This document shows, one piece after another, positions 1 to 9,238 of a stretch of 64,000 bases of DNA. Position 1 is the first letter of the stretch. Each line of letters opens with the position of its first letter. Source of the stretch: Spiribacter halobius (lineage in GTDB: Bacteria > Pseudomonadota > Gammaproteobacteria > Nitrococcales > Nitrococcaceae); NCBI RefSeq assembly GCF_020883455.1, contig NZ_CP086615.1, positions 3,286,001 to 3,350,000 on the forward strand. The letters are read 5' to 3'. Made by a program: the position numbers and the translations under genes. The notes beneath the pieces were generated by a model. That model saw only the letters and a program-made list of their open reading frames with translations. It was not told where the DNA came from and ran no database searches.

Positions 1-1
1 G

Positions 2-301
2 GAGGCATGGGGTCGCGTCGCAACGGAAGCGCAGGTCAGCGGCACCCCGGTTCTTGCGAGCAATCGGGGCGGGCTGCCGGAGGCTGTCGGCCCCGGTGGC
101 ATGCTGCTGGACCCCGACGCCGGCCTGGATGCCTGGGAGCGTGCGCTCTCCAAGCTCTGGGACGACCACGCGAGGTACGACGTGCTCTCCAGCGCCGCCA
201 GAGCTCACGCAGCCAGACCAGAAATCCAGCCGGAGATCCTCGTTGCCCGATTCGAAGATGTGCTGGCCCAGCACTGCCGGGCCGCCACCCGGAGGATTTA
301 G
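2..301 (+). CDS. Glycosyltransferase family 4 (C-terminal end, cut by window edge)
   Basis: The open frame enters from the left edge and ends at 301. About 99 residues are visible. They match the C-terminal Rossmann half of GT4 (GT-B) enzymes: the nucleotide-sugar contact region reads E-A-x-x-x-G-T-P-V-L-A-S-N-R-G-G-L-P-E-A-V, followed by a G-G-x-L-L-D-P-D segment and a helical tail. The enzyme would transfer a sugar from an activated donor onto a growing glycan at the cytoplasmic side. Internal ATGs (for example at 101) lie past the conserved motif and are not the start. The acceptor and the sugar cannot be inferred from this fragment. Confidence 0.85.
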   Translation, partial: EAWGRVATEAQVSGTPVLASNRGGLPEAVGPGGMLLDPDAGLDAWERALSKLWDDHARYDVLSSAARAHAARPEIQPEILVARFEDVLAQHCRAATRRI

Positions 302-451
302 CTCCCAGGGTGCGATCGCGGCGCATCCGGTCATCGACAGTCCCGGCGCCCAATCCAGCACGTCCAGCCACCTTCAGTGCAGCATGATAGTCTCGTCGAA
401 CGTCGCCACACACACCGCGATACGCACTCATCCCGCAGGCGGGAGCCGACG

Positions 452-1408
452 ATGACCAGTGATCCGGAGCCCGTGCACGAAGGTCCTGGTTGGCCGGCCT
501 GTGATGCGGCAATCATCCGGGACCGTGAGGCGCTGGACCCATCCCTGCTGAACGAACACCCGCCGGAGGGGATGGTCCAGGTACTGCTGGCGAGCGATTA
601 CAAACGCCGCTACAACCAGCCGCCGGAACGCCTTTTACGCGCGTGGCAGGCGGCGGAAGCCGGCAGGGCCCCCGAAAGCGGGACGCGCTACCTGCGCCTC
701 CTGCTCGCCACGGCCCTAACCCAGCTGCCGGCGCTGACGGAGCGGTCAGCCGTGCCGCCCTGCGTGCAGACGCTGCTGCGCCGCGAGGCGCTGCGCATCT
801 CCGGCCGCCTCGAGAGCGAGCCGCTGCAGCCCCTCAGCCCGGATGATGACCTCTATCTCAAGGACCTTGCCCTCTGCCGGCTCAAGCTCCTGCCGGTCGG
901 CGCCGAGTTGGTGGAGCGCGATGCGGGCATCCCCCGCAGCCTGCTCTGGCGCGGCGGCGCCCGGCAGCTGCTGCGGGGCGCCCCCTTCTTCGCCTTCGTG
1001 ACCCGCGGCTTCCGGCCCTTCTTCACCCTGCACATGGATCCGCGGCGGCTCGAGGAATTCTCCCCGGCGGGATGGGAGCGCACCTACCATCGGATCGCGG
1101 CACTGCTGAAACGCCACCCGGAAGTGAAAGGCGTCTTCGGCACCGCGTGGTTCTACGATCCGGCCGTGGCCCGTATCAGCCCCCATCTCGCCTACCTGCG
1201 GGAACTCCGCGAGCGCCACGGGGCAATGAGTTTCCGCTACGGCCCCACCGAAAGCGCGCGCCGGAATGCGACCGCCACCTCGCGCACCCGCCGCCGCCTA
1301 ATGGAGGATGGGCGCTATGAGCCGACAAGCTACTATGTAGTGTGGCCGCGGCGCGCGCTTATCGATTGGGCCCGCCGCCATCCCGAGTCCGCCGGGGGGG
1401 GAGCGTGA
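452..1408 (+). CDS. Unrecognised 318-residue soluble protein of the glycan cluster
   Basis: I do not recognise a family. The chosen ATG at 452 follows a purine-rich GGCGGGAG stretch; an ATG at 377 would add 25 low-complexity His/Arg-rich residues and is less likely. The protein has no signal peptide or membrane segment. It contains an Arg/Leu-rich helical middle and a conserved-looking C-terminal half with aromatic segments (F-F-A-F-V-T-R-G-F-R-P-F-F-T-L-H and G-T-A-W-F-Y-D-P). Its stop overlaps the GTG start of the next gene, a polysaccharide deacetylase, so the two are probably translated together. A role in glycan assembly is suggested only by position. Confidence 0.7.
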   Translation: MTSDPEPVHEGPGWPACDAAIIRDREALDPSLLNEHPPEGMVQVLLASDYKRRYNQPPERLLRAWQAAEAGRAPESGTRYLRLLLATALTQLPALTERSAVPPCVQTLLRREALRISGRLESEPLQPLSPDDDLYLKDLALCRLKLLPVGAELVERDAGIPRSLLWRGGARQLLRGAPFFAFVTRGFRPFFTLHMDPRRLEEFSPAGWERTYHRIAALLKRHPEVKGVFGTAWFYDPAVARISPHLAYLRELRERHGAMSFRYGPTESARRNATATSRTRRRLMEDGRYEPTSYYVVWPRRALIDWARRHPESAGGGA

Positions 1409-2457
1409 AGGCAAAGCTCAAGGCGACCGCACTCGCCGCCACGCGCCGAGGCGGCCTGATGCGCCTCGCCCGGCGACTCACCGGCAGGCGCCTGCGCATC
1501 CTCTGCTACCATGGCATTGCCCTTGCCGACGAGCACCGCTTCCGCGGCGGCCTGTTCATGCACCCGGACACCTTCGCCGAGCGCATGCGCTGGCTGAAGG
1601 CAGCGGACTACCCCGTACTGCCGCTCGGGGAGGCCCTTGAGCGCCTCGGCGCCGGCACACTGCCCCGCGGCGCAACCGTGCTCACCTTCGACGACGGCTG
1701 GAAGGGCACCTACCGCCACGCCTTCCCGGTCCTCCACGAGCTGGGTTTCCCGGCGACGCTCTATGTCACCAGCTACTACGCGGTTAAGCAGACGCAGGTG
1801 TTCAACGTCACAACACGATATCTCTTCTGGAGAGCCGAGCGGGATCGCCTGGACCTTGCCGCAGTGGACCCGTACCTGCGGGGCGAGGCGGACCTGCGAG
1901 GCGCGATGGCCCGGGATGAGGCAGCGGACCGCGTGATCCGGTTCGGCCGCGAGCACTACGACGCCCCGGGCCGCCAGGCCCTGCTCCGCCGCCTAGGCGA
2001 GGCCCTCGGCATCGACGTCCCCGCGCTGGAGGAGCAGGGCGTGTTCCGACTGGTCAGCGGTGAGGAGGTCGCGGCCGCCGCATCCGATGGCATCGACATC
2101 CAGCTGCACAGCCATCGCCATAATCTCGCCCCTTTCGATCGGCAGACGCTGACCCGGGAAATCGAGGACAACCGCGCTGCCCTCGCGGCCTGGATCCCGA
2201 AGCGTCTGGAACACTTCTGCTATCCGGGCGGCCTTTACGAGCGCAGCCTATGGCCCACCCTCCAGGCGCTCGGCATCACCTCGGCGACCACCTGCATCAC
2301 CGGGCTCAACACAGCGCGGACCAGTCGCCTCGAGCTGCGCCGCCTGCTCGACGACGAGAACCTGACCCTCGATGACATCGAAGCTGAGATGAGCGGCCTA
2401 CAGGACCTCCGCCGGGGCCTCGTCGGCGCGCTGCGTCGCGGTGGCGCCGCCACATAG
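1405..2457 (+). CDS. Polysaccharide deacetylase (NodB/CE4 family)
   Basis: This is a 350-residue CE4 carbohydrate esterase-like protein that would remove N- or O-acetyl groups from a polysaccharide. The family motif T-F-D-D-G is at residues 94-98, and a later L-H-S-H-R-H segment supplies the metal-binding histidines. The early R-I-L-C-Y-H-G strand is typical of this branch. A GTG start at 1405 is chosen because it overlaps the upstream stop (GTGA) and follows a G-rich ribosome site; the ATG at 1342 lies inside the upstream gene. No clear signal peptide is present, so action on a membrane-linked intermediate in the cytoplasm is possible. The substrate is unknown. Confidence 0.85.
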   Translation: MKAKLKATALAATRRGGLMRLARRLTGRRLRILCYHGIALADEHRFRGGLFMHPDTFAERMRWLKAADYPVLPLGEALERLGAGTLPRGATVLTFDDGWKGTYRHAFPVLHELGFPATLYVTSYYAVKQTQVFNVTTRYLFWRAERDRLDLAAVDPYLRGEADLRGAMARDEAADRVIRFGREHYDAPGRQALLRRLGEALGIDVPALEEQGVFRLVSGEEVAAAASDGIDIQLHSHRHNLAPFDRQTLTREIEDNRAALAAWIPKRLEHFCYPGGLYERSLWPTLQALGITSATTCITGLNTARTSRLELRRLLDDENLTLDDIEAEMSGLQDLRRGLVGALRRGGAAT

Positions 2458-2610
2458 CCGCCCCAAACCGATCGCACATGTTGCCGCGCGGAGTTCTCAT
2501 CAGGCCTACTTGGGCGGCAGGTGGACACGGGACCTAAGCAGCCATTGCAGGCAGAGCAGGGTCGCGCTCACCCGCACCAGGAACCAACAGGCGGGGGGCA
2601 CCGGGAAAAC

Positions 2611-4542
2611 ATGAACGACTACAGCGACGCGCCCGCTAAGGCGGCGCCCCCCCTTCCCATGGCGGACAATCACGTCATCGTGTGGGGGCCGAGGACCCGG
2701 GAACTCCTAACCGCTCGCGGCTTGAATCACGCGTTCGCCATCTGCGAGCACGGGCTCGCGGCGGTGGCCCGCGCGCTACCGGCAGAACCTGCAGCCACCA
2801 CGCCGCCTCGGGCCCGCCGCGCGGCGCTACAGCTCGCGCCGGCCACCCTCACCCTGCTCGCCGGCTTTGCCGAGGCAGGTGATGGCGCCGAGGGCTATGC
2901 GCCCATCGCGCCTGACGCCCTCTGGCAGCGACTAGAGACGGAGACGCCCGATGCTCGCGTCTCCGGGCAGTTCGTGCTCATCCAGGCGGATGCGCGTACC
3001 CTCCGCATTGCCGTGGACCCGATCGGCTGGGGTGCGCTCTACTGGCTGGAAGCGGCGCCCGAAACCGTCGCCGTGTCCACCGACTTCTGGTCGCTGCTCG
3101 CGTTCCTGCCGGACTCCGAGCGGGAGGTAGACCGCGAGGCATTGTTCGAAACCCTCTGGTATCGGGGCGTATTTGGCGGCAAGACCCTGCTTCGACGCAT
3201 CCGCCAGGCACAGGCCGGGGAGCGGCGGATCTGGACTCGGGGTGGCGGTAGCCGCGAACAGCCCCCGCCCCCCTTCCGCTATCGCGCCGTGCGACGGCCG
3301 CGCGGGCAGAACGCGGAGCGCCTCGATACGCTCCTCCGCACCGAGGCGCTTACGCTCGCGGACCACGGCAGGCACCCGGCCCTGCTGCTCAGCGGCGGAG
3401 TGGACTCAGGTCTCCTGTGCGGGCTGCTTGCGGCACGGGAGGCCCGCAATGCCACCGCGTTCACCGTACGCTTCCGCGGCGCGCGCACCGACGAGACCCC
3501 CGCCGCCATCCGTATCGCCCAGCGCTTCGGCATGCGCCAGGAGCTCATCGAGCTCGCGCCCGAGCAGGTGTTCGACGCCCAGCGCCAGGTCGCCCGGGTT
3601 TACCCCGCCCCTCCCTACCATCCGGGGGCGGGGCATGACCTGCTCACCTACCAGGCCATCGCGGCAGCAGGCGCCGACACTCTGCTCACGGGGGACTATG
3701 CGGACGCGCTCTTCGGCCCGGTGCTCCTGTACACGGTGCAGAACTATCAGCGCCTGCAGCGCATCCCCGCACCGCTGCATGGTGCGACGCTCGCGATCGT
3801 CCGCGCGCTCGCACCGGACAAGGCCCGGGCACTGGAGCAGGTGGCACGGGATTTCGATCAACTAACGCCCCACGACTTCGTACTCCACGTCAATGCGGCC
3901 TGGCGGCTGGCAGCGTCACGCGAGCTCGTTCCGGACGCGGAGCCGACGGATCTGCGGCGGATCGCGGAAGGCTTTCGCAGCGCAAGCCTGGCGGACTGGG
4001 CGAGCACTCATGCGGCCTACACCGCCGATGCCTTCTACGCCCGGCGGCTCTTCGCGCTTGCCGAGCCACTCGGCGTACGGGGGCTTTTGCCGTTTGCGCG
4101 CCCGACGGTCACCGAGTTCGCCGCCAGGCTGCCATTCCGCCAACGCCGGCACAGGGGGATAAACAAGGCGCTGCTGAAGGACGTAGCGGCCCGCTATCTG
4201 CCAGCGGATATCGTCCACGCGCGCAAATCCGGATTCTTCACCAGCGACTTCCATCGGTTGCGCCAGCAGGACGCCCGCTGGAACGACGCCCTGCACGACC
4301 TTCACAACCCGCAGGCGCGCATCCGTAACCACCTGGATCAGGGCGCCCTTGATCGTATGATCCGTGAGGCGCTCACCAGCGACCACACCGGCCACATGGG
4401 CCTGATATGGCGACTCACCACCCTCGAGTGGTGGCTCGAGCGGCTCGCCCGCGGCTCGGATCGGCAGTTCGCGCCGCCGGCCTCGACGGCCGCCGATGAG
4501 CGGCTGCTCGCGCCAGGCCATCTTTCCGGTATGGACACCTAG
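2611..4542 (+). CDS. Asparagine-synthase-like amide ligase lacking the glutaminase cysteine
   Basis: This 643-residue protein has the two-domain plan of asparagine synthetase B. Residues about 1-190 resemble the class II glutaminase fold (the D-P-I-G-W-G-A-L-Y-W segment corresponds to the R-D-x-x-G-x-K-P-L-Y-Y region), but the N-terminal M-C-G nucleophile is absent. The synthetase domain carries an intact pyrophosphate loop S-G-G-V-D-S at 261-266 and a T-G-D-Y-A-D-A-L-F segment in place of the usual S-G-x-G-G-D-E. It would adenylate a carboxylate and form an amide, probably from free ammonia or another amine, as beta-lactam synthetase and O-antigen uronamide enzymes do. The ATG at 2611 is preferred over 2521 because the extra 30 residues are low complexity. 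It heads a run of three related genes. Confidence 0.8.
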   Translation: MNDYSDAPAKAAPPLPMADNHVIVWGPRTRELLTARGLNHAFAICEHGLAAVARALPAEPAATTPPRARRAALQLAPATLTLLAGFAEAGDGAEGYAPIAPDALWQRLETETPDARVSGQFVLIQADARTLRIAVDPIGWGALYWLEAAPETVAVSTDFWSLLAFLPDSEREVDREALFETLWYRGVFGGKTLLRRIRQAQAGERRIWTRGGGSREQPPPPFRYRAVRRPRGQNAERLDTLLRTEALTLADHGRHPALLLSGGVDSGLLCGLLAAREARNATAFTVRFRGARTDETPAAIRIAQRFGMRQELIELAPEQVFDAQRQVARVYPAPPYHPGAGHDLLTYQAIAAAGADTLLTGDYADALFGPVLLYTVQNYQRLQRIPAPLHGATLAIVRALAPDKARALEQVARDFDQLTPHDFVLHVNAAWRLAASRELVPDAEPTDLRRIAEGFRSASLADWASTHAAYTADAFYARRLFALAEPLGVRGLLPFARPTVTEFAARLPFRQRRHRGINKALLKDVAARYLPADIVHARKSGFFTSDFHRLRQQDARWNDALHDLHNPQARIRNHLDQGALDRMIREALTSDHTGHMGLIWRLTTLEWWLERLARGSDRQFAPPASTAADERLLAPGHLSGMDT

Positions 4543-4559
4543 ACTTCCACCCCGGGGCG

Positions 4560-4573
4560 GGTCGGCGCCGACC
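4560..4573. repeat. 14-base perfect palindrome between two asparagine-synthase-like genes
   Basis: GGTCGGCGCCGACC reads the same on both strands and lies in the 71-base gap before the next gene. It is followed by TTCTCCC but by no run of T, so it is a poor intrinsic terminator. It could be an operator or a chance palindrome in GC-rich DNA. Confidence 0.3.
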
Positions 4574-4613
4574 TTCTCCCATAAGGCGCGGACGGACATC
4601 GCGGGAGCACGGC

Positions 4614-6155
4614 ATGCCGAGGCTTCGATTCGAAGAGCAACCCCACTGGCCGAGGCTCGCCTGGCTCGCAGAGTTGCGGCCCAAGGCGGATGTCGTCACC
4701 GTCTTCCACGGGCCGGGAGTCGAGCGCGGCGACGACTGGTGCTGCGAGGCCGTCTGGCCGGGCACTTTTTCCGAAGGGGATTTTGACAATACCGATCTCG
4801 TGGCCGGTTCCGGCGTCCGGGTGCGTGGGGCTGAGGTCTACTTCATTTCCGCCGGCAACACCGTCGACCGGCTCCAGTGGGTGGAACACCGCGGGGGGTT
4901 CCTGATCTCCAATTCGCTTGCCTGTCTGCTGCATGGGGCAGGCCTTCGGCCGATTGCCGCATGGCCCGGGTACGCCCGTACCTTCAATACCATCATCCGG
5001 GGCATCCGGAAGTATGAGAGCGAGATACCGCTGCAGGGTGCGCGCGCGCACCTCGTGTACTTCGACAATCTCCGCTGGAATGGGACCGAGCTCTCAAGGG
5101 CGGAGAAACCTTTCGCGCAGCGCGAGTTCCGGAGTTACTCGCACTATGTCGGATTCCTGAGCGAGAGCCTCGGGGCGATCCTCGACAACGCCCGCTCCGG
5201 CTTGCGCCGCCGGCCATTCGAGCCGCTCAGCACCCTCTCCAGTGGCTACGATTCCACGTTCATCACCACGCTTCTCAAGCCCCACGGTGTTCGCGAGGCG
5301 CTCTGCTTTCGGCGCGGCAGCGGGCGCGACGACGGCAGCGAGCTCTGCCGCAGCATGGGCTTGGCGCCGGTTAGCGCACTGGCGGACGCGTGGCGCCGTG
5401 TCGAGCGCCCGGAGATCCCTTTCCTTGCTGCAAACGCCATCGGCGAGGAGGTGTACTTCGCCGCACTTCAAGAGTGCCTGCCGGGCCGGCTCCTGTTCAC
5501 CGGCTATCACGGCGACAAAGTCTGGGACCGCGACACCCCGTATACCTCACCCGAGTTCGTACGCGGTGACCTCTCGGGCCTGTCCCTCACCGAGTACCGC
5601 CTGGGCGTCGGCTTCATCCAGTGCCCGCCCGCGTTCTTCGGCGCCGGCGCCGTTGCCGACATCCGGGCCATCTCCAACTCGCCCGAGCTTCACCCGTGGG
5701 ACGTGGGCGGCGACTACACCCGTCCCATATGCCGGCGAGTGGTGGAGGAGTCCGGCGTTCCGCGGGACGCGTTCGGCACCCGCAAGAGCTTTGCGGCGCA
5801 GTGGTTCGTCACCACCCCCGCCTTCCTCACTGACTGCTCGCGGGAGGACTACCTCGCCTGGCTGCGACAGCGCCAGTGGGCGTGGCTCGCCTGCGGGCGG
5901 CTCCCGCCCATTCGCAGCGCACACTGGGATCGATCGAGGCAGCGCACGCTGGTGCGGCTGAGCCGCGCCGCAGGCCGTTTCCCGGGCATTCACAAGCCGG
6001 CCCTCCGGCGGCTGCCACCGGTGCGCCACCTCCTGCAGCTCGACGACTGGCGGGGCGGAGCGCCGGCACTGTTCGGCATCAGGCGCTACGTCTTTCCCTG
6101 GGCGATCGAGCAGCAGATGCGAAAGTATTCCCGCGACGCACGCGGAACCGGCTGA
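4614..6155 (+). CDS. Asparagine-synthase-like protein with variant PP-loop (paralogue 1)
   Basis: This is a 513-residue member of the ATP-pyrophosphatase/asparagine synthase superfamily with an unusual loop: S-S-G-Y-D-S-T at 209-215 instead of S-G-G-x-D-S. A second motif, G-Y-H-G-D-K-V-W-D-R-D-T, stands where asparagine synthetases have G-x-G-G-D-E. The N-terminal 190 residues look like a degenerate glutaminase domain without a terminal cysteine (I-S-N-S-L-A-C-L-L corresponds to the usual S-E-x-K-A-L-L region). GGGAG lies just upstream of the ATG. It is clearly homologous to the next gene along its whole length. Amide formation on a sugar acid or peptide-like group is the family-based guess; the substrate is unknown. 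Confidence 0.75.
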   Translation: MPRLRFEEQPHWPRLAWLAELRPKADVVTVFHGPGVERGDDWCCEAVWPGTFSEGDFDNTDLVAGSGVRVRGAEVYFISAGNTVDRLQWVEHRGGFLISNSLACLLHGAGLRPIAAWPGYARTFNTIIRGIRKYESEIPLQGARAHLVYFDNLRWNGTELSRAEKPFAQREFRSYSHYVGFLSESLGAILDNARSGLRRRPFEPLSTLSSGYDSTFITTLLKPHGVREALCFRRGSGRDDGSELCRSMGLAPVSALADAWRRVERPEIPFLAANAIGEEVYFAALQECLPGRLLFTGYHGDKVWDRDTPYTSPEFVRGDLSGLSLTEYRLGVGFIQCPPAFFGAGAVADIRAISNSPELHPWDVGGDYTRPICRRVVEESGVPRDAFGTRKSFAAQWFVTTPAFLTDCSREDYLAWLRQRQWAWLACGRLPPIRSAHWDRSRQRTLVRLSRAAGRFPGIHKPALRRLPPVRHLLQLDDWRGGAPALFGIRRYVFPWAIEQQMRKYSRDARGTG

Positions 6156-6276
6156 GCACCCAACACCGAGCGTCCATATCGTCAAAGCGGCCTGCACCAA
6201 CCGTTGACGGCCGGCCGCGGCGCGGTGATCCTTGACCTTGGGGGCGTTTCGGAAATGTTACGGGCGAGGGGGCGGG

Positions 6277-7899
6277 ATGTTCCGGATTCGTTACGAAGCC
6301 CGGCCGCACTGGCCACGGCTCGCATGGCTCGCCGAGTTCCGCACAGGCTGCAGGACCGTCACGATCCATCACGGCCCGTGGGTGGAGTGCCAGGACGACT
6401 GGTGTTGCGAGGCGACCTGGCCCGGCCCATTCGCCGAGGGCGACTTCGACCGCACCGATCTGGTAGCGGGCACGGGCGTCCGGCTCCGACGAGGACACGT
6501 TGCGCTCGTCGCAGCGGGCAACACCGTGGATCGACTCCAGTGGGTACGGTGTCGAGGGCGCTGGCTGGTATCCAACTCCCTCGTCTGTCTCCTTCACGCC
6601 ACGGGGTTACGGCCGATCATCACCTGGCCGCACTACCCCCATCGGTTCAACACGATTATCCGCGGGATTCGGAGGTATGAGCGGAAGTTACCCGTGGCGG
6701 GCGACCAGATCTATCTGAACTATTTCGACAACCTGCACTGGGACGGAACCGAACTGCACGCCGTGGAGAAGCCCGGGGCAGGGCGCACGTTCGCCTGCTT
6801 CGTAGCCTACCGGGACTTCCTCAGTGGAAGTCTCGCCGCGATTCTCGAGAACGCCGGCTCGCCGGCTCGCCTACACGCACTCACGCCGCTGTCCACGATC
6901 TCGACGGGTTACGATTCGACGTGCGTATCCGCACTGCTACGGGACCTCGGCGTAACACGCGCTCTGTCCCTGCGCACACCCAACGGTCGAGATGATGGCC
7001 AGCAGCTCAGCCGGCTGCTCGGCATGGAGGCGACTACGGCCCGCAATACCGACTGGCGACATCTGGAGCTTCCCGAGGCCGCGTTTCTCGCCGCCAACGC
7101 GATCGGCTCTGACGTACAGATCGCTGCCTTTAGCGAAAGCCTTGCGGGGAGTGTGCTCTTTACCGGGCACTACGGGGATCCGATGTGGGATCGCGATACC
7201 CCGCACACCCGCGGCGAGATCACGCGAACGGACGTGGCCGGCATGTCGATGACCGAGTACCGGCTCCATGCCGGGTTTCTGCACTGCCCACCGGCCTACT
7301 TCGCTGCCCGCTCGGCGCCAGCCATCAAGGCGATATCCAACTCGCCAGAAATGCGGCCATGGGACGTCGGGGGCGACTACAATCGACCGATCTGCCGGCG
7401 GATCGCCGAGGAAGCGGGCTTGCCCCGAGAACTCTTCGGCACCCGAAAGAGTTACACTGCCCAGTGGCTCACGACCAGCCCGGCATTCCTCTCCGCTTCT
7501 GGCCGCAGGCTCTATGCAGACTGGCTAGCACGCCATCGCAGCGCCTGGCTAAGGCAGGCGCGCATCCCGCCGACATGCAATGCACAATGGGACCGCGCCA
7601 GACAGCGCGCCCTGTTAGCATCGGGCCGTGCGGTCGGCCGCCTGCCCGGCGTCCACCGGGCCCGACACCTCCCGCCGCTCGCCGCACTGCTCCGTGCCGG
7701 TGACTGGCGAGGCGGCGTGCCACCGTTGCTCGGCATGCGCCGTCACCTGTTCCCCTGGGCGATGCACGAGACGATAAAGGCGTACCGGGATCGAGCCATA
7801 TCGAAGGAGCAGCGAAGTTCCCATGCGTCCTCCCAGTATTCAGACGACGCTACCAAGGAGCTTCCGACCTCCATCCGCGCGTGTTCCTCCAAATCATAA
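6277..7899 (+). CDS. Asparagine-synthase-like protein with variant PP-loop (paralogue 2)
   Basis: This 540-residue tandem paralogue of the gene at 4614 shares long identical stretches such as P-H-W-P-R-L-A-W-L-A-E, A-G-N-T-V-D-R-L-Q-W-V and R-P-I-C-R-R. Its loop is S-T-G-Y-D-S-T and its second motif G-H-Y-G-D-P-M-W-D-R-D-T, so both unusual features are conserved between the copies and probably functional. The ATG at 6277 follows an excellent G-rich ribosome site; the ATG at 6232 would add 15 residues. The last 35 residues (Ser/Lys-rich) have no counterpart in paralogue 1 and fall where base composition drops, so the 3' end may have been altered by recombination. It is the last + strand gene. 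Confidence 0.75.
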   Translation: MFRIRYEARPHWPRLAWLAEFRTGCRTVTIHHGPWVECQDDWCCEATWPGPFAEGDFDRTDLVAGTGVRLRRGHVALVAAGNTVDRLQWVRCRGRWLVSNSLVCLLHATGLRPIITWPHYPHRFNTIIRGIRRYERKLPVAGDQIYLNYFDNLHWDGTELHAVEKPGAGRTFACFVAYRDFLSGSLAAILENAGSPARLHALTPLSTISTGYDSTCVSALLRDLGVTRALSLRTPNGRDDGQQLSRLLGMEATTARNTDWRHLELPEAAFLAANAIGSDVQIAAFSESLAGSVLFTGHYGDPMWDRDTPHTRGEITRTDVAGMSMTEYRLHAGFLHCPPAYFAARSAPAIKAISNSPEMRPWDVGGDYNRPICRRIAEEAGLPRELFGTRKSYTAQWLTTSPAFLSASGRRLYADWLARHRSAWLRQARIPPTCNAQWDRARQRALLASGRAVGRLPGVHRARHLPPLAALLRAGDWRGGVPPLLGMRRHLFPWAMHETIKAYRDRAISKEQRSSHASSQYSDDATKELPTSIRACSSKS

Positions 7900-7953
7900 T
7901 ATCAGCCCTCCTCACCGCTACCACCTATTCGTTGAATCAGCCTGCCTTCATAC

Positions 7954-9114
7954 CTATATCCCTAGCCAATTACCTTCCCAACGCAGACGCTGTCCTAAAC
8001 GTGCCAACCACCTTCGATGACGGAACCGCACGCCACGCTCCCGCAACAGCCGACAAAACTCCTCATCCAAAATGCCGACGCCTGCGCCAACCTGCAGAAG
8101 CTCTATATTGCCATCGTGATTAAGCTCCAGGAGCAACGGCCCTTCCCGGGTCAGTGCGACGTCCCATGCCTGATATCTCAACCGAGGGAAAATGCCTGAT
8201 GCCGCGAGGCAGAGCGCCACGGCTTCAGAGTAACTCTCTGGCGGGGACCCAAGGAGGAGTCTCGCGATCGACTCATTGGGCCCGACCTCTCTTGCGCCGG
8301 TGTTCGTGGACTCCAGGATGCTTTCAACGCAACCGGTGTCACGATTAAGCAGACCCAAAAAATTACCCTCGCGCCAAAAATTATCTGCTGCGTGCCCTTG
8401 AGCCGGAATCTTCCATCGCGCCCGAAACAAACGAGCTCCCTCACTCGTTAACAGTACGACAAGCCTTAGCGTGGACAGGGAGCCTCTGCTAACCCATGGC
8501 GTCTCCGCAGCTGGATTTAAGCAGTCCTGAAACATGTAAGATCGCCAGGACATAATCTCGTCCGCCAGGGATTTCAGCGTCCGCTCGCTCCCATCCTGCA
8601 TGATGAGTAGATCACGCGCTCTCTCATAGGCCTTGAACGCGAGCACCCCCTGGCTCATGAGGCTTTCTACGGGCTTCCCGAACGCCGGGAAGTTCTCGCT
8701 GGTCCGCAGAAAACTCATCAGATCGTCCTGGTCCCGAATGACCGGGATCCCGGACACCGCACGGCGTTGCCGATCATAGAAGGCAAGCACTCTCGGTTGC
8801 GCAAACCCACATGATCGAAGCAAAAGGCTAAACAATATCTTATCGCTTACGACCCCCCAAGCTTCACGCTCATTAAGGCCTTCCCAAATTTGGCGTGACA
8901 GTGACCGACTGGCAAAAGTTCTTCTATTCTTCTTCGCGACCGCTGATTCGTCATATAGTCGATAGCCAAAGAATTCTCCTGCGCCAAGCTGACTCTGCGA
9001 GTACCGCAACCGAAGACATTCGCGCAACAAGGTGAGGCGACCCGACAATGTTCGCTCAACTGCCTTGAACCTACGCCAGGTATCGCGCGCTCCTCCAATC
9101 GGCATGTGGTTCAT
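7954..9114 (-). CDS. Sugar-transfer-associated ATP-grasp protein
   Basis: This 386-residue protein fits the PF14397-type ATP-grasp family found beside sugar transferases. ATP-grasp signs are a lysine-bearing F-G-K-P-V-E-S strand, the central F-Q-D-C-L-N-P hinge followed by S-T-L-R-L-V-V-L-L, and a C-terminal metal-binding D-V-A-L-T-x-E-G-P-L-L-L-E-L-N-H-D-G-N. ATP-grasp enzymes join a carboxylate to an amine or thiol through an acyl phosphate; the product here is unknown. The ATG at 9114 has GGGGTGAG upstream and is preferred over 9177. The whole gene is AT-richer than most of the window and is convergent with the + strand block, ending 55 bases from it. Confidence 0.75.
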   Translation of the reverse strand: MNHMPIGGARDTWRRFKAVERTLSGRLTLLRECLRLRYSQSQLGAGEFFGYRLYDESAVAKKNRRTFASRSLSRQIWEGLNEREAWGVVSDKILFSLLLRSCGFAQPRVLAFYDRQRRAVSGIPVIRDQDDLMSFLRTSENFPAFGKPVESLMSQGVLAFKAYERARDLLIMQDGSERTLKSLADEIMSWRSYMFQDCLNPAAETPWVSRGSLSTLRLVVLLTSEGARLFRARWKIPAQGHAADNFWREGNFLGLLNRDTGCVESILESTNTGAREVGPNESIARLLLGSPPESYSEAVALCLAASGIFPRLRYQAWDVALTREGPLLLELNHDGNIELLQVGAGVGILDEEFCRLLRERGVRFRHRRWLARLGQRLRWEGNWLGI

Positions 9115-9238
9115 CGTGCGCTCACCCCAATCAAAGTCGGCCGCCATCACGCACACATGAGAAACGAAGGGGCCCATCGCATCCGTAGCATGGACAGAGG
9201 GAGTTCCCCCTTCTTAGCCACCACTCGTTTCAAGCATG

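Noticed and set aside
4560-4573. Intrinsic terminator at the GGTCGGCGCCGACC palindrome
   Set aside because: No loop and no T-run follow, and the next gene begins shortly after with a good ribosome site.
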